Of a DNA stretch of 64,000 bases, positions 1 to 8,025 are shown piece by piece. Made by a program: the position numbers and the translations under genes. The notes under the pieces were generated by a model. That model had not been told where the DNA came from. It saw nothing but the letters and a program-made list of their open reading frames with translations, and made no database searches. This DNA comes from Vibrio bivalvicida (GTDB taxonomy: Bacteria > Pseudomonadota > Gammaproteobacteria > Enterobacterales > Vibrionaceae). Position 1 is the first letter of the stretch; each line of letters opens with the position of its first letter. The stretch spans positions 496,001 through 560,000 of the forward strand of contig NZ_LLEI02000021.1 in assembly GCF_001399455.2 (NCBI RefSeq), read 5' to 3'.

Positions 1-323
1 TGTGCAGCCGCTTGGGCACAATTTCGGGTAATGATAGCGGTGAGCAACTGATTTGAATGAATAAAGCTAATAAGTGATTGGCACCCGGGCATGGGATACG
101 ATGAATTTGCGTCGTCTAACTCATGCTGAAGAATCAGTGCGTTTGCTTGTTGAGAAGTTTGTTCGCACTCGATTTGGTCAACAAAAGAGAGCAAATCTTT
201 GTCTAGCGGGCAGCCGACTTGCTTTCTTAACCAGCGGAAGTCCATATCAGAGCTAACCAGAGTATTATCCAAATCAAAAACAATCGCTTTGATATGGCAA
301 ATATTCAAAGGTATATATGACAT
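1..323 (-). CDS. HAD-superfamily hydrolase, 3' end cut by window edge
   Basis: Reading leftward from an ATG at 321-323, the protein begins MSYIPLNICHIKAIVFDLDNT. The DLDNT box is HAD motif I, whose first Asp is the nucleophile in haloacid dehalogenase-type phosphatases. About 107 residues are visible, including a helical cap-like stretch and the beginning of a motif II-like region (LTAIITRN). The C-terminal motifs III and IV lie beyond base 1. The substrate cannot be predicted. It sits just downstream of the glutaredoxin gene on the same strand, with 15 bases between them, so the two may be cotranscribed. HAD assignment is secure; the precise function is open. Confidence 0.8.
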   Translation of the reverse strand, partial: MSYIPLNICHIKAIVFDLDNTLVSSDMDFRWLRKQVGCPLDKDLLSFVDQIECEQTSQQANALILQHELDDANSSYPMPGCQSLISFIHSNQLLTAIITRNCAQAAA

Positions 324-338
324 AGACGTTCCTTTTGC

Positions 339-698
339 TTATGCGAACTCTTGCTCCAAGTACGCAACAATATCAGATGATTCATACATCCACTGTACGG
401 CACCATCTTTTTCGATTCTTAGGCATGGTACCTTCACTTTACCGCCGCCTTCATGTAACTCTGCGCGGTGCGTCTTATCATTCTTTGCATCGCGAAGATC
501 AAAATTGACTGATTGGCGCTTCATCGCACGACGTACTTTTACACAGAAAGGGCAAGCTTCGAACTGATACAGTGCCAGTGACTGTGCTTTTGCATCAACT
601 TGTTGTTGAGCATCGCTAGAGCGTTTAACGCCCCTAGGTGAAAATACAAAGTTGAGCAGTAGGATAACGCGTCCTAAAAACCAGCGGATAAACTTCAT
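339..698 (-). CDS. Membrane-anchored glutaredoxin-like protein
   Basis: This 119-residue protein has one hydrophobic segment (about residues 5-20), then a short linker, then a glutaredoxin/GST N-terminal-type thioredoxin fold. The redox motif CPFC is at residues 49-52 and is followed by the basic helix VRRAMKR. A cis-proline motif (VPCL) and a glutathione-site-like ESSDIVAYL follow. By family it should reduce disulfides or glutathione mixed disulfides. The N-terminal anchor with the catalytic domain on its C-terminal side, in a basic context, suggests a domain facing the cytoplasm, but the topology is inferred. The length fits small membrane glutaredoxins of gamma-proteobacteria. Confidence 0.82.
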   Translation of the reverse strand: MKFIRWFLGRVILLLNFVFSPRGVKRSSDAQQQVDAKAQSLALYQFEACPFCVKVRRAMKRQSVNFDLRDAKNDKTHRAELHEGGGKVKVPCLRIEKDGAVQWMYESSDIVAYLEQEFA

Positions 699-786
699 AA
701 CAATCCTATTTATATAATTCTATGTTCAGATGACATTTACGTTACGCATTGTAACCGAGATGTGAACAATCTTAAATCTCAAAAGC

Positions 787-2373
787 TCAGCTAATCCTTA
801 GCTGGTGTTTTTTGGTCACCTCGATGCCCAGACGTTTAGCGAGACGTGTTAGGTTGGCACGATCCGTTTTCAATGAACGAGCCGCTTTGGCCCAGTTAAA
901 CTCGGCGTCCGTCAAGGCTGATATGATTATTTTTCGTTGGTATTCCTCCGTAGCTTCACGTAGTCCTACAGAGGTGCCTAGTTCAGTTTGGGCACTTGGC
1001 GAGTCTTGGAGCGTATCGTTGTTACTCACAATTGACTGCAACTCACCAATATCTTCGACAGAGACGGTAATCAGCTTGCCATTTTTGCCACGGGCGCGAG
1101 CTTTCAGTGCTGCGCGGTTAATAACATGCTCTAATTCACGTACATTGCCCGGCCAGTTGTATCGAGAGAGAACAAACTGGGCATCTTTACCCAGCTTGAT
1201 TTGTACGATGCCGAGTTTACGTCTTGCCTGCTCTAGGAAATAACCAGCAAGAAGTACGATGTCCCCGTTTCGTTCGCGTAGTGAAGGGACCGTAATTGGA
1301 TAAACACTCAAACGGTGATAGAGGTCTGAACGAAAATGTCCTTGTGAGACTTCTTCTTTTAAATCTCGATTGGTAGCAGCTAATACGCGTACATCGATCG
1401 TTTCAACTTTATCTTGCCCTACAGGTTGAATTTCGTTGTTTTGCAATGCACGCAGAATTTTACTTTGCGCAGCGAGGGGAAGTTCACCTATCTCATCTAA
1501 GAACAGTGTTCCACCATCGGCTAAGGCAAATTTACCCATACGGGATTTATCTGCGCCAGTGAATGCCCCTTTAACGTGCCCGAACAATTCGCTTTCCACT
1601 AAATTCTCTGGAATGGCGGCGCAGTTAACATATACCAAAGGCTGTTTTTTTCGAGGTGATAGGTGATGCAGGCTACGAGCGACAAGTTCTTTGCCCACAC
1701 CAGTCTCACCGTGGATCAAGATATTAAAGTTAGAAGGAGCAACCACTTCTATATCGGCTTTCAGAGCTTGCATTGCAGAACTACCACCGATGATTTCACC
1801 GCCGTCTCGATCCCACGCATCTTCATTCAATTCTTCAAAGCGCTGCTGAGTTTGTTTCGCCTGCTGCTCTAGCTGACTTACCGTTAAAGCAACTTTCAAT
1901 GTAGATGCCGCGATTGCCGAGAGTGCATCTAGGCTGCGAGTTGGAAATTGCTCAAATACACCAGGGGTTAAGCTATCGAGCGTAAGAACGCCTAGCAGTT
2001 TATCGGCATAAAATAAGGGAAGCCCCATGCACGAATGCATAGGTAAATCACCATCGTAATCAAGTAATAAATTGTCAAATGGATCGGGTAAATGACTATC
2101 GGCATCGAACCTGACCGCGGTTTTTGACCCACAGATACGGGCAAACCGTGGATGCTCGTCTATCTTAAAACGACGGCCAAGTGTATCTCGGGTTAAGCCT
2201 TGAATCGCCAATGGGACTAATGTCTCTCCCTGTAGTGACAGTAGGGCAACACTATCACATTGAATCGATTTACGAATCGCATCTAGTAGGTTGTTGAATC
2301 GATCTTGGTCATTGTCGCCACGTGCGAGTCCAATCGTCATATCAATAAGGGTGGAGATCGAGATATCTTGCAT
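787..2373 (-). CDS. norR: NO-responsive sigma54 activator NorR
   Basis: A 528-residue bacterial enhancer-binding protein. An N-terminal GAF domain (about 20-170) carries H113, C115 and D133, which line up with residues around the NO-sensing iron of E. coli NorR. A Q-linker follows, then an AAA+ domain with Walker A GETGVGKE (222-229) and the sigma54-contacting GAFTGA loop (269-274), then a Fis-type helix-turn-helix at the C-terminus. NO binding relieves GAF repression and lets the hexamer open sigma54 promoters. It is divergent from hmp, with two NorR-type sites and a -24/-12 promoter between them. A different sigma54 activator is unlikely given the GAF domain and the hmp neighbour. Confidence 0.93.
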   Translation of the reverse strand: MQDISISTLIDMTIGLARGDNDQDRFNNLLDAIRKSIQCDSVALLSLQGETLVPLAIQGLTRDTLGRRFKIDEHPRFARICGSKTAVRFDADSHLPDPFDNLLLDYDGDLPMHSCMGLPLFYADKLLGVLTLDSLTPGVFEQFPTRSLDALSAIAASTLKVALTVSQLEQQAKQTQQRFEELNEDAWDRDGGEIIGGSSAMQALKADIEVVAPSNFNILIHGETGVGKELVARSLHHLSPRKKQPLVYVNCAAIPENLVESELFGHVKGAFTGADKSRMGKFALADGGTLFLDEIGELPLAAQSKILRALQNNEIQPVGQDKVETIDVRVLAATNRDLKEEVSQGHFRSDLYHRLSVYPITVPSLRERNGDIVLLAGYFLEQARRKLGIVQIKLGKDAQFVLSRYNWPGNVRELEHVINRAALKARARGKNGKLITVSVEDIGELQSIVSNNDTLQDSPSAQTELGTSVGLREATEEYQRKIIISALTDAEFNWAKAARSLKTDRANLTRLAKRLGIEVTKKHQLRIS

Positions 2374-2464
2374 AAAATTACCAACAGCAGCCAGAGGCAG
2401 AGCCTAAGAAAAATGGAATGTCGCTAAATTAATCACACTGTGTGCGGCAATGCAACATATATAA

Positions 2465-2499
2465 GTCAATATGACATATATGAAGAGTGTCTTAATGAC
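2465..2499 (+). promoter_or_regulatory. Two NorR-type enhancer sites
   Basis: Two 11-mers match the NorR core GT-N7-AC. GTCAATATGAC (2465-2475) is an inverted repeat GTCA-N3-TGAC, and GTCTTAATGAC (2489-2499) is a slightly degenerate copy. Their centres are 24 bp apart, and they lie 54-88 bp upstream of the sigma54 element. E. coli norVW has three such sites; I could not find a convincing third here. Confidence 0.75.
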
Positions 2500-2552
2500 T
2501 TGATGAAAGTGAAAAATGGTTGAAAAACTAGCAATTTAAGGTGTTATTCAGT

Positions 2553-2567
2553 TGGCACATTTCGTGC
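2553..2567 (+). promoter_or_regulatory. Sigma54 (-24/-12) promoter of hmp
   Basis: TGGCACATTTCGTGC has the GG and GC dinucleotides exactly 12 positions apart, as in the RpoN consensus TGGCAC-N5-TTGC. It lies 57 bp before the hmp start and downstream of the NorR-type sites, so hmp should be an NO-induced, RpoN-dependent gene. Confidence 0.85.
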
Positions 2568-2624
2568 TTTTAACGGATATAAAAACAAAGATAACTAATG
2601 ATAACTACTGAGGAGAAAGTCTCA

Positions 2625-3800
2625 ATGCTTAACAATCAACATATCGAAGTCGTAAAGAGCACCATCCCACTACTAGAGTCAGCTGGCCCAGCATTGACGC
2701 AGCACTTCTATCAAAGAATGTTTAGCCACAATCCAGAGCTAAAAGACATCTTTAATATGACGCATCAGAAAACGGGTCGCCAAGGTGTTGCTCTTTTTGA
2801 AGCGGTTGCGGCTTACGCAAAAAATATTGAAAACTTGGAGGTGCTGACGTCAGCCGTTGAGCGTATTGCTCACAAACATACTAGCTTTAATATTCAAGCA
2901 GAGCACTACCAAGTTGTTGGTCATCACCTAATTGAAACACTAAGAGAGTTGGCGACAGAAGCCTTTACTCCAGAGGTGGAAGAAGCATGGACCGCCGCTT
3001 ACCTGTTCCTTGCTCAAGTATTCATTGATCGTGAAGGAGAGCTGTACCTTCAACGTAAACAAGCGGTTGGTGGATGGCAGAATGCGCGTAACTTTGTCGT
3101 TAAGGAAAAAAAACCGGAATCAGAGCTAGTGACAAGTTTTATTTTGGCGCCGGAAGATGGGGGTGAGGTGTTAGATTACCAACCCGGTCAATATATTGGT
3201 ATTGAGTTAAAACCAAGTCAGGGTGAATACAATGAGATTCGACAATACTCTTTGTCACAAAAACCAAATGGTAAAGATTATCGTATTTCGGTTAAGCGTG
3301 AAGTGGGTGAGCACATTGGCTTGGTATCTAACTTCTTACATGATGAAGTAAACGAGGGAGATAAGGTTAGCCTATACGCACCTGCGGGTGACTTCTACTA
3401 TCAAGAAAAGCAGAAGCCAGTCGTGCTCATTTCAGCGGGAGTAGGGGCAACGCCAATTCAATCTATGATGCAAACCCTAGCCTCACAGGGTAAGAAAGAT
3501 GTGAGCGTTCTCTATGCTTGTAACGACCAAAATCAACATACCTTCAAGGAAGAAACAACGCAGCTTGTACAGCAGAACAGCTGGAAGCGTTTTACTTGGT
3601 ACTTAAACCAAGCGAGTGCTGACTTCTCGGGTGAGCTTGATCTGAATTTAGTAGCAAAAGAACTGCCGCTTGGTAGTGCAGATTTCTATTTATGCGGCCC
3701 GGTGGGCTTTATGGAGTCTGTTGTACGTCAGCTTGAGGCACTTGGTGTTGGGCGTGACCGAATTCACTACGAAGTATTTGGTCCACACACCTACCTCTAA
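2625..3800 (+). CDS. hmp: Flavohaemoprotein, NO dioxygenase Hmp
   Basis: A 391-residue protein that converts NO plus O2 to nitrate using haem, FAD and NAD(P)H in the cytoplasm. An N-terminal globin domain (about 1-140) begins MLNNQHIEVVKSTIPLL and includes the proximal-His region AHKHTSF. A ferredoxin-reductase module follows, with the FAD motif RQYSLS, the nucleotide motif GVGATP and the terminal EVFGPH. I start it at 2625 because AGGAG at 2610-2614 is well spaced from that ATG and E. coli Hmp begins at the same place. An in-frame ATG at 2598 would add nine residues without a good ribosome site. The promoter region indicates NorR/sigma54 control. Confidence 0.95.
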   Translation: MLNNQHIEVVKSTIPLLESAGPALTQHFYQRMFSHNPELKDIFNMTHQKTGRQGVALFEAVAAYAKNIENLEVLTSAVERIAHKHTSFNIQAEHYQVVGHHLIETLRELATEAFTPEVEEAWTAAYLFLAQVFIDREGELYLQRKQAVGGWQNARNFVVKEKKPESELVTSFILAPEDGGEVLDYQPGQYIGIELKPSQGEYNEIRQYSLSQKPNGKDYRISVKREVGEHIGLVSNFLHDEVNEGDKVSLYAPAGDFYYQEKQKPVVLISAGVGATPIQSMMQTLASQGKKDVSVLYACNDQNQHTFKEETTQLVQQNSWKRFTWYLNQASADFSGELDLNLVAKELPLGSADFYLCGPVGFMESVVRQLEALGVGRDRIHYEVFGPHTYL

Positions 3801-3815
3801 ATTTCTAAATCACAT

Positions 3816-3842
3816 ATGGCCCTCCTTGAGGGCCATTTTGTT
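3816..3842 (+). terminator. Rho-independent terminator of hmp
   Basis: Perfect 9-bp stem ATGGCCCTC/GAGGGCCAT with a CTT loop, followed by TTTGTTTA, starting 15 bases after the hmp stop. Confidence 0.85.
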
Positions 3843-3871
3843 TATCAGTTATTGCTGCGAGTAAGCCCTAC

Positions 3872-4411
3872 TTAACTAAAAAGTCTTTTCAACCAAGTAA
3901 ATGGGTTTACTGAGCCAGTTGTTTCTATGGGTGAGCGTTCTAACCCTAAATAGTAGCTTTGTAAATACTCAGTTCTTAGGGATTGAATATCATACTTATT
4001 AATTGAAGATACAAGCTCGGCTGTGTTGAGTGCGTGATCGTTGGCAAGGCTAAAATCAAGTTTCAAATAACCTTGTAGATAAAGCCACAAATGCGTCGAA
4101 AGGACCAACTGATCCACTCCTTGTTCTTCAAACTTGGAAGTGTACTCTGTACCCAAGTTATCATTGAATGCTTGATACATAGCTTGTATCGAATCAGCAT
4201 TCGACTCCACATAGCTGCTCGCTTCTATGTGAGCTTTGGTTAGAATGCCAAGAAGGTGGTGAACCTCTGGGCTATCTGGTTTGTTGCGTTGCGCTTTTTC
4301 AAATATGGGTGAGTGAATCTGACATAACAGCAGCCACGCCTTGGTTTGATGTTTCACTGACGGCAGCGTGTCAGCACCAATGACTTTAAGCTGCTGGTGT
4401 AAATCAGTCAT
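3872..4411 (-). CDS. Conserved hypothetical protein downstream of yaeQ
   Basis: A 179-residue, mainly helical soluble protein with no signal peptide, membrane segment or motif that I recognise. Its ATG overlaps the end of the yaeQ-like gene by 8 bases (stop and start share TAATGACTGA), which points to translational coupling. The C-terminus, NPFTWLKRLFS, is short and amphipathic and could contact the membrane; that is speculation. No function is assigned. Confidence 0.72.
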   Translation of the reverse strand: MTDLHQQLKVIGADTLPSVKHQTKAWLLLCQIHSPIFEKAQRNKPDSPEVHHLLGILTKAHIEASSYVESNADSIQAMYQAFNDNLGTEYTSKFEEQGVDQLVLSTHLWLYLQGYLKLDFSLANDHALNTAELVSSINKYDIQSLRTEYLQSYYLGLERSPIETTGSVNPFTWLKRLFS

Positions 4412-4943
4412 TAGACTGTAAGCTCTCTAGAGAAATTTCAAATGAGCCTTTGTCTGAATCAACGAATAAGCTATCTCCGGTGACCATCACAGACAGATCC
4501 ATACTGCGCTCAATCACTTCTGAGAGTGCTTCAATGCTATCCCAATCAAATCGGTAAATGCTCGCATCGTATTGGTGAGCTTTATTCTTTGTCTGCTCCC
4601 ACCAAACGTCTGATTTACTGTTGAACGAGAATACGTCGACCTTTTTAGCCAAGCGGCATGCTTTTTTAATGCGATCTAACGATGGTTCTCCAATATCAAC
4701 CCAAAGTTGAATTTGGTCATCAAGAGACTTTACCCATAGATCGGGTTCTTCTGTAGTCGATAAGCCTTTAGTAAGTGCTAAATCAGGTTGCCATTTAACA
4801 CAAAAAGCCAGTATGCGTGCCATCATACGAGGCACAGTTTCAGACGGATGCTGCGCGACGGTGAGCTGTGTTGAGTCATACAGATCGCGGTTGGTATCAG
4901 AAAGAGAAATTCGGAACTTATAGATAGTCGGTTTAAGAGCCAT
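4404..4943 (-). CDS. yaeQ: YaeQ family protein
   Basis: 179 residues, close to the size of E. coli YaeQ. The opening MALKPTIYKFRISLSDTNRD, the central E-P-D-LW and QLWVDIGEPS segments and the later VDVFSF stretch are typical of the family. YaeQ adopts a PD-(D/E)XK nuclease-like fold, but its biochemical role is unsettled; older suggestions tie it to transcription antitermination phenotypes. It is the first gene of a two-gene unit with the overlapping hypothetical gene, and lies downstream of the cold-shock gene's terminator. Confidence 0.88.
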   Translation of the reverse strand: MALKPTIYKFRISLSDTNRDLYDSTQLTVAQHPSETVPRMMARILAFCVKWQPDLALTKGLSTTEEPDLWVKSLDDQIQLWVDIGEPSLDRIKKACRLAKKVDVFSFNSKSDVWWEQTKNKAHQYDASIYRFDWDSIEALSEVIERSMDLSVMVTGDSLFVDSDKGSFEISLESLQSND

Positions 4944-4958
4944 GAGCCTTACTTACAT

Positions 4959-4988
4959 AAAAAAATAGCCAGCGTAATGCTGGCTATT
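4959..4988 (-). terminator. Terminator of the cold-shock gene
   Basis: Ten-bp stem AATAGCCAGC/GCTGGCTATT (4964-4973 and 4979-4988) with a 5-base loop. Read leftward it runs into a T tract, so it terminates the cold-shock gene before yaeQ. Confidence 0.85.
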
Positions 4989-5010
4989 GTAAAACTTTAG
5001 TACTAAAGAA

Positions 5011-5220
5011 TTAAAGTACTTTGATGTTCTCAGCTTGTGGGCCTTTTTGACCTGTAGTAACTACAAACTCAACTTTTTGACCTTCAACAAGAGTTTTGAA
5101 ACCGTCGCCAGTGATTGCAGAGAAGTGTGCGAAAACGTCTGGGCCGTTTTCTTGCTGGATGAAACCAAAACCTTTAGTTTCGTTGAACCATTTAACTGTA
5201 CCAGTAACAGTGTTAGACAT
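5011..5220 (-). CDS. CspA-type cold-shock protein
   Basis: A 69-residue single-stranded nucleic-acid-binding beta-barrel. RNP1 (KGFGFI) and RNP2 (VFAHF) are both visible, and the protein runs from [17 protein letters not shown] to the typical ENIKVL end. I start it at the ATG 5218-5220, which has AAGGG just upstream. The reading frame stays open for 42 further codons, but those are leader sequence rather than protein. The leader of well over 100 bases is typical of cspA-family mRNAs, where it acts as a thermosensor. Which csp paralogue this is cannot be decided from sequence alone. Confidence 0.95.
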   Translation of the reverse strand: MSNTVTGTVKWFNETKGFGFIQQENGPDVFAHFSAITGDGFKTLVEGQKVEFVVTTGQKGPQAENIKVL

Positions 5221-5574
5221 AATATATACCCTTGATAAATCTTGTAAAAGCCATACGGCACCGATAGCGTGGAAAAGGAGATTGCTATTGCGTACGACGT
5301 TACGGCAGATACTCAAGTAATCTAACGAAACGGCGAAATTAGACAAGAACCGTTTTCTAGCTGCGATCTAGTGTAAAGCGAAGTGCAACTAAGTCAATAA
5401 AAATAAGGAGCTATGTACAGTTAAATATTGTGTTTTCACTAGAAATTTGCGCTAGGTATAGTTTCGAAAATATTACTGATTGGCGTATAAATAGTGTAAC
5501 ATTCGTTTGGCTAGTGGATCGTACGGTTTTAGTACGTATTGGCTAGTATTTGATCATTAATTTTTGGAGGCTGT
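5221..5574. other. Intergenic: cold-shock leader and arfA promoter region
   Basis: This 354-base gap holds the long untranslated leader of the leftward cold-shock gene and, in its right half, an AT-rich stretch that must contain the rightward arfA promoter. The arfA ribosome site TTTGGAGG is just before the ATG. I could not place a cold box or exact -35/-10 elements with confidence. Confidence 0.6.
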
Positions 5575-5787
5575 ATGGCTAAGAAAAAACGCACAGCCGA
5601 TATCGATGAGGTTTGCCTCATTAGTGATGTCGAGTTGGGAAGAGGCCAGGTAAAAGACAACGCATTAAAAGCGATGGTAACAAGTAAGCTTTACCGGGCG
5701 AAAGTTGAAAAAGCGAAAAAAGGTAAAGGCAGTTATCAACGTAACATGAAGCACAAGGGCAAAGAGCCCTATTCAAAAGCCGCTTAG
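5575..5787 (+). CDS. arfA: Alternative ribosome-rescue factor ArfA
   Basis: A 70-residue basic protein. The block GQVKDNALKAMV, followed by the Y-R-x-KVEKAKKGKGSYQR region and KHKG, matches the ArfA core: an N-terminal stop-codon-proximal part and a basic tail that enters the empty mRNA channel. ArfA recruits RF2 to ribosomes stalled on non-stop mRNA, backing up tmRNA. The stop codon TAG (5785-5787) sits in the loop of a strong terminator hairpin, matching the known logic in which the arfA message is made or cut without a stop and its product is degraded via tmRNA unless trans-translation fails. The hydrophobic C-terminal extension of E. coli ArfA is absent. Confidence 0.88.
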   Translation: MAKKKRTADIDEVCLISDVELGRGQVKDNALKAMVTSKLYRAKVEKAKKGKGSYQRNMKHKGKEPYSKAA

Positions 5788-5815
5788 TCAGCGGAATTTG
5801 AATAGGGCTTTTTCT
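5765..5815 (+). terminator. Terminator/RNase III-type hairpin spanning the arfA stop
   Basis: Thirteen-bp perfect arms AGCCCTATTCAAA (5765-5777) and TTTGAATAGGGCT (5797-5809), plus an inner CCGC/GCGG stem (5780-5783 and 5791-5794). The loop, 5784-5790, contains the arfA TAG. T residues follow at once. The 5' arm is coding sequence. Confidence 0.9.
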
Positions 5816-5830
5816 TGTTTGATTGTTCGA

Positions 5831-6994
5831 CTATCTCTCAATCTTAGGAGAGTAAATAGAGTAGGCGGTGATTTGGCCTGCGACGATCGCCGAGAACATG
5901 AATAGAGCCGAGAGGCCAATACTAGGGATGGGTAGTACAGATTGTTCGAATACCGACTGGCTGGCACTGACGAGCACTCGACTCCCAGGGACAAGAATAA
6001 TGATCCCTTGCACAATATAGATAGAACCCGTTAAATCCATCTTTTTCGCGACCCAGGTGCCATATAGGGTTATTAGAACTGTGGTGATCCAAGTTCCGAC
6101 CACCCATCCACTTTCAAAACCTAAATAGAATGGCCCCCACATACCCAGTGCAGCGACTGGTAATCCAAGCAAGATGTCTGTTGGACGGGCATTAAAAATT
6201 ATTCCCAATGATATAGATATGAGGAAAAGGCCAAACACATGGAGCCCAAACGGTACTTCATTTGTGTATTCTAATGATTCCGCTTGCCCCCAAATCGCTT
6301 CACCAATACTGAGCCCCATCACTATGCCAACAAACAGCTTTATCAGCGTTAGTGCGCTTTGACCCAACAAACTGGTCCCTGACACTAAGTCATTAAATGC
6401 GAGACACTCTAATGAGTTAGCGATAGAAAGTCCGGGAACAAAGAGAACAATCGCAGCTATACATAAAGCCCATACTGGTACTGCCGCACCAGTGCTTGCA
6501 AACCAAGCAACTAGCATTCCAGTCACAAGTGCGGCGATAAACTCAACCGCAATAGAGCGACGAGCTTTACAAACCTGCTGAGCGCCCCAAACCATAAACC
6601 CTAACAATGCAGAAAACAGAACAGCATCCAAAGTACTGCCCACAAGCATAAGATATGCGGGTGGAATCCCCATATTTGCTAAAGCGATCACCCATTTCGG
6701 ATAGCCCACGGGCTCGGGTACAGGTTCACTGCTGGGTTGATTAATTCGAATAATCGTATTTGCGAGCAAACTCAAATTAATTGAAGCGGGCTGGTGTCGT
6801 TTCATCACAACTGCATTGTTGTCATCAGGAAACTGATAGTTAACCGTAGTGGGAGTCGCTTGGATCATGACATCCACACCGTGTTTACGCGCGTAGAACT
6901 GAGTGTATTTTTCTAGCTTATAAGGGGCGCAGCCGCTGCGGTGAAGAGTATCGCCGATCTCTACAATCTTCTTAATTCGGTACTGGGAAGGCAT
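5831..6994 (-). CDS. Threonine/serine exporter family protein (ThrE type)
   Basis: 387 residues. An N-terminal soluble part (about 1-110, DUF1212/ThrE-like, with GDTLHRSGCAPYKLE) is followed by about ten hydrophobic segments; the second half resembles the DUF3815/YjjB module. ThrE-type proteins export threonine or serine across the inner membrane. In enterobacteria the two halves are separate proteins, YjjP and YjjB; here they are one chain, as in Corynebacterium ThrE. It converges on arfA. The substrate is inferred from family only. Confidence 0.85.
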   Translation of the reverse strand: MPSQYRIKKIVEIGDTLHRSGCAPYKLEKYTQFYARKHGVDVMIQATPTTVNYQFPDDNNAVVMKRHQPASINLSLLANTIIRINQPSSEPVPEPVGYPKWVIALANMGIPPAYLMLVGSTLDAVLFSALLGFMVWGAQQVCKARRSIAVEFIAALVTGMLVAWFASTGAAVPVWALCIAAIVLFVPGLSIANSLECLAFNDLVSGTSLLGQSALTLIKLFVGIVMGLSIGEAIWGQAESLEYTNEVPFGLHVFGLFLISISLGIIFNARPTDILLGLPVAALGMWGPFYLGFESGWVVGTWITTVLITLYGTWVAKKMDLTGSIYIVQGIIILVPGSRVLVSASQSVFEQSVLPIPSIGLSALFMFSAIVAGQITAYSIYSPKIER

Positions 6995-7465
6995 GGCATG
7001 TGATACATAATAATTTGTGACGCAAAGGTATCAGAGCGCCTTCTTGGAGACGAGTCACAAAGTAGGGAACAGTGGCTAAGCTCACACAAAATTACTGACT
7101 TTTCGCTCGATTATGCATTGATTTTCGGAAACTAAGTTTTTAATCAGTTAAATGCTGAAAATTGGCGACACATTTAGTGCCTTATTTCACATATATTGAA
7201 TTATTTTAAAGTGTAACAAATGTTATTTAAATGTAATAAGTAAAACGACACCTTTCGAGTTAATGCTTTAACTCCTGACCAGCAAAGAGTTCTTTTAAAA
7301 TAATTATTTAACAATGAATTAACATTGGTTGTTCATATGAATTCTGTGTAATAAATCGATTCAAATATCGCTTGAATTTCGCTCTAAATGGGCGAAAATA
7401 TACGCAAAATGAGTTTGCAGAAATGAAAGGATGCTTTTTCTAGTTTTTAAAAGCGAGGCGAAAAA
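6995..7465. other. AT-rich intergenic region
   Basis: 471 bases between divergent genes. It is strongly AT-rich, with several TTTAA and ATTTAAA tracts, and holds no open frame, strong hairpin or repeat that I could find. It presumably carries the promoters of both flanking genes. Confidence 0.5.
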
Positions 7466-7831
7466 ATGAAACTATTTATTCTATTTATGGTGTCTATTAC
7501 TGCAGGTGTAGCGTCGGCAGAACATCTTCATTCATTCTTGCTTGGCCTGTATATCTCAACAATGGCTGTAGGTAGTTGCTACTGGTTTGCATTCCGAAGC
7601 AGCCGCTTTCCTCAATTGGCTCTACTACTACTTATCTGTGGTCTGTTCTCGAAAATTGCTATTACTGTCGCAGGTGTATCGTGGGGCATGTCACAAGAGT
7701 TAATTAGCTCACCGTTCGTGTTTGCGCTGTCGTACTTGTTCTTCTCTATCGTCGCAACCTATGCTTGGTTTGTTCACAGAGAAAGGTTAATGGCCAAGCA
7801 GCAAGCTCAACAAGAGCTTAAAGCGGCGTAG
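7466..7831 (+). CDS. Small integral membrane protein, unknown function
   Basis: 121 residues with four hydrophobic stretches (about 2-18, 25-42, 50-72 and 83-104) and a charged C-terminal tail rich in K, Q and A. There are no catalytic motifs. The first segment could be either a signal peptide (ending ASA) or a membrane anchor. A GAGGCG ribosome site lies upstream, and a clear terminator follows, so it is a monocistronic gene. I do not recognise the family. Confidence 0.75.
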   Translation: MKLFILFMVSITAGVASAEHLHSFLLGLYISTMAVGSCYWFAFRSSRFPQLALLLLICGLFSKIAITVAGVSWGMSQELISSPFVFALSYLFFSIVATYAWFVHRERLMAKQQAQQELKAA

Positions 7832-7855
7832 TAAAAACTCAGCTAAAGATTTCAT

Positions 7856-7884
7856 AAACCAGCGTGCTAGGCGCTGGTTTTTTG
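7856..7884 (+). terminator. Rho-independent terminator
   Basis: Nine-bp stem AAACCAGCG/CGCTGGTTT with a 7-base loop, then TTT. It ends the small membrane-protein gene. Confidence 0.88.
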
Positions 7885-8025
7885 TGCCTATATATTGCGT
7901 ATATTAAGATATTTACAAAAATCCTTACTCAATAGTAACGATTGATGTCAAAGCTGCTGATTCTATTGCAAGCTTGTCTATACTGAGGTCGTAACTAAAC
8001 CATTCAAAGTGAGACGTCGCATATC

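Noticed and set aside
2598..2624. Upstream ATG as hmp start
   Set aside because: The ribosome site AGGAG lies after this ATG and fits the ATG at 2625, which also matches the family N-terminus.
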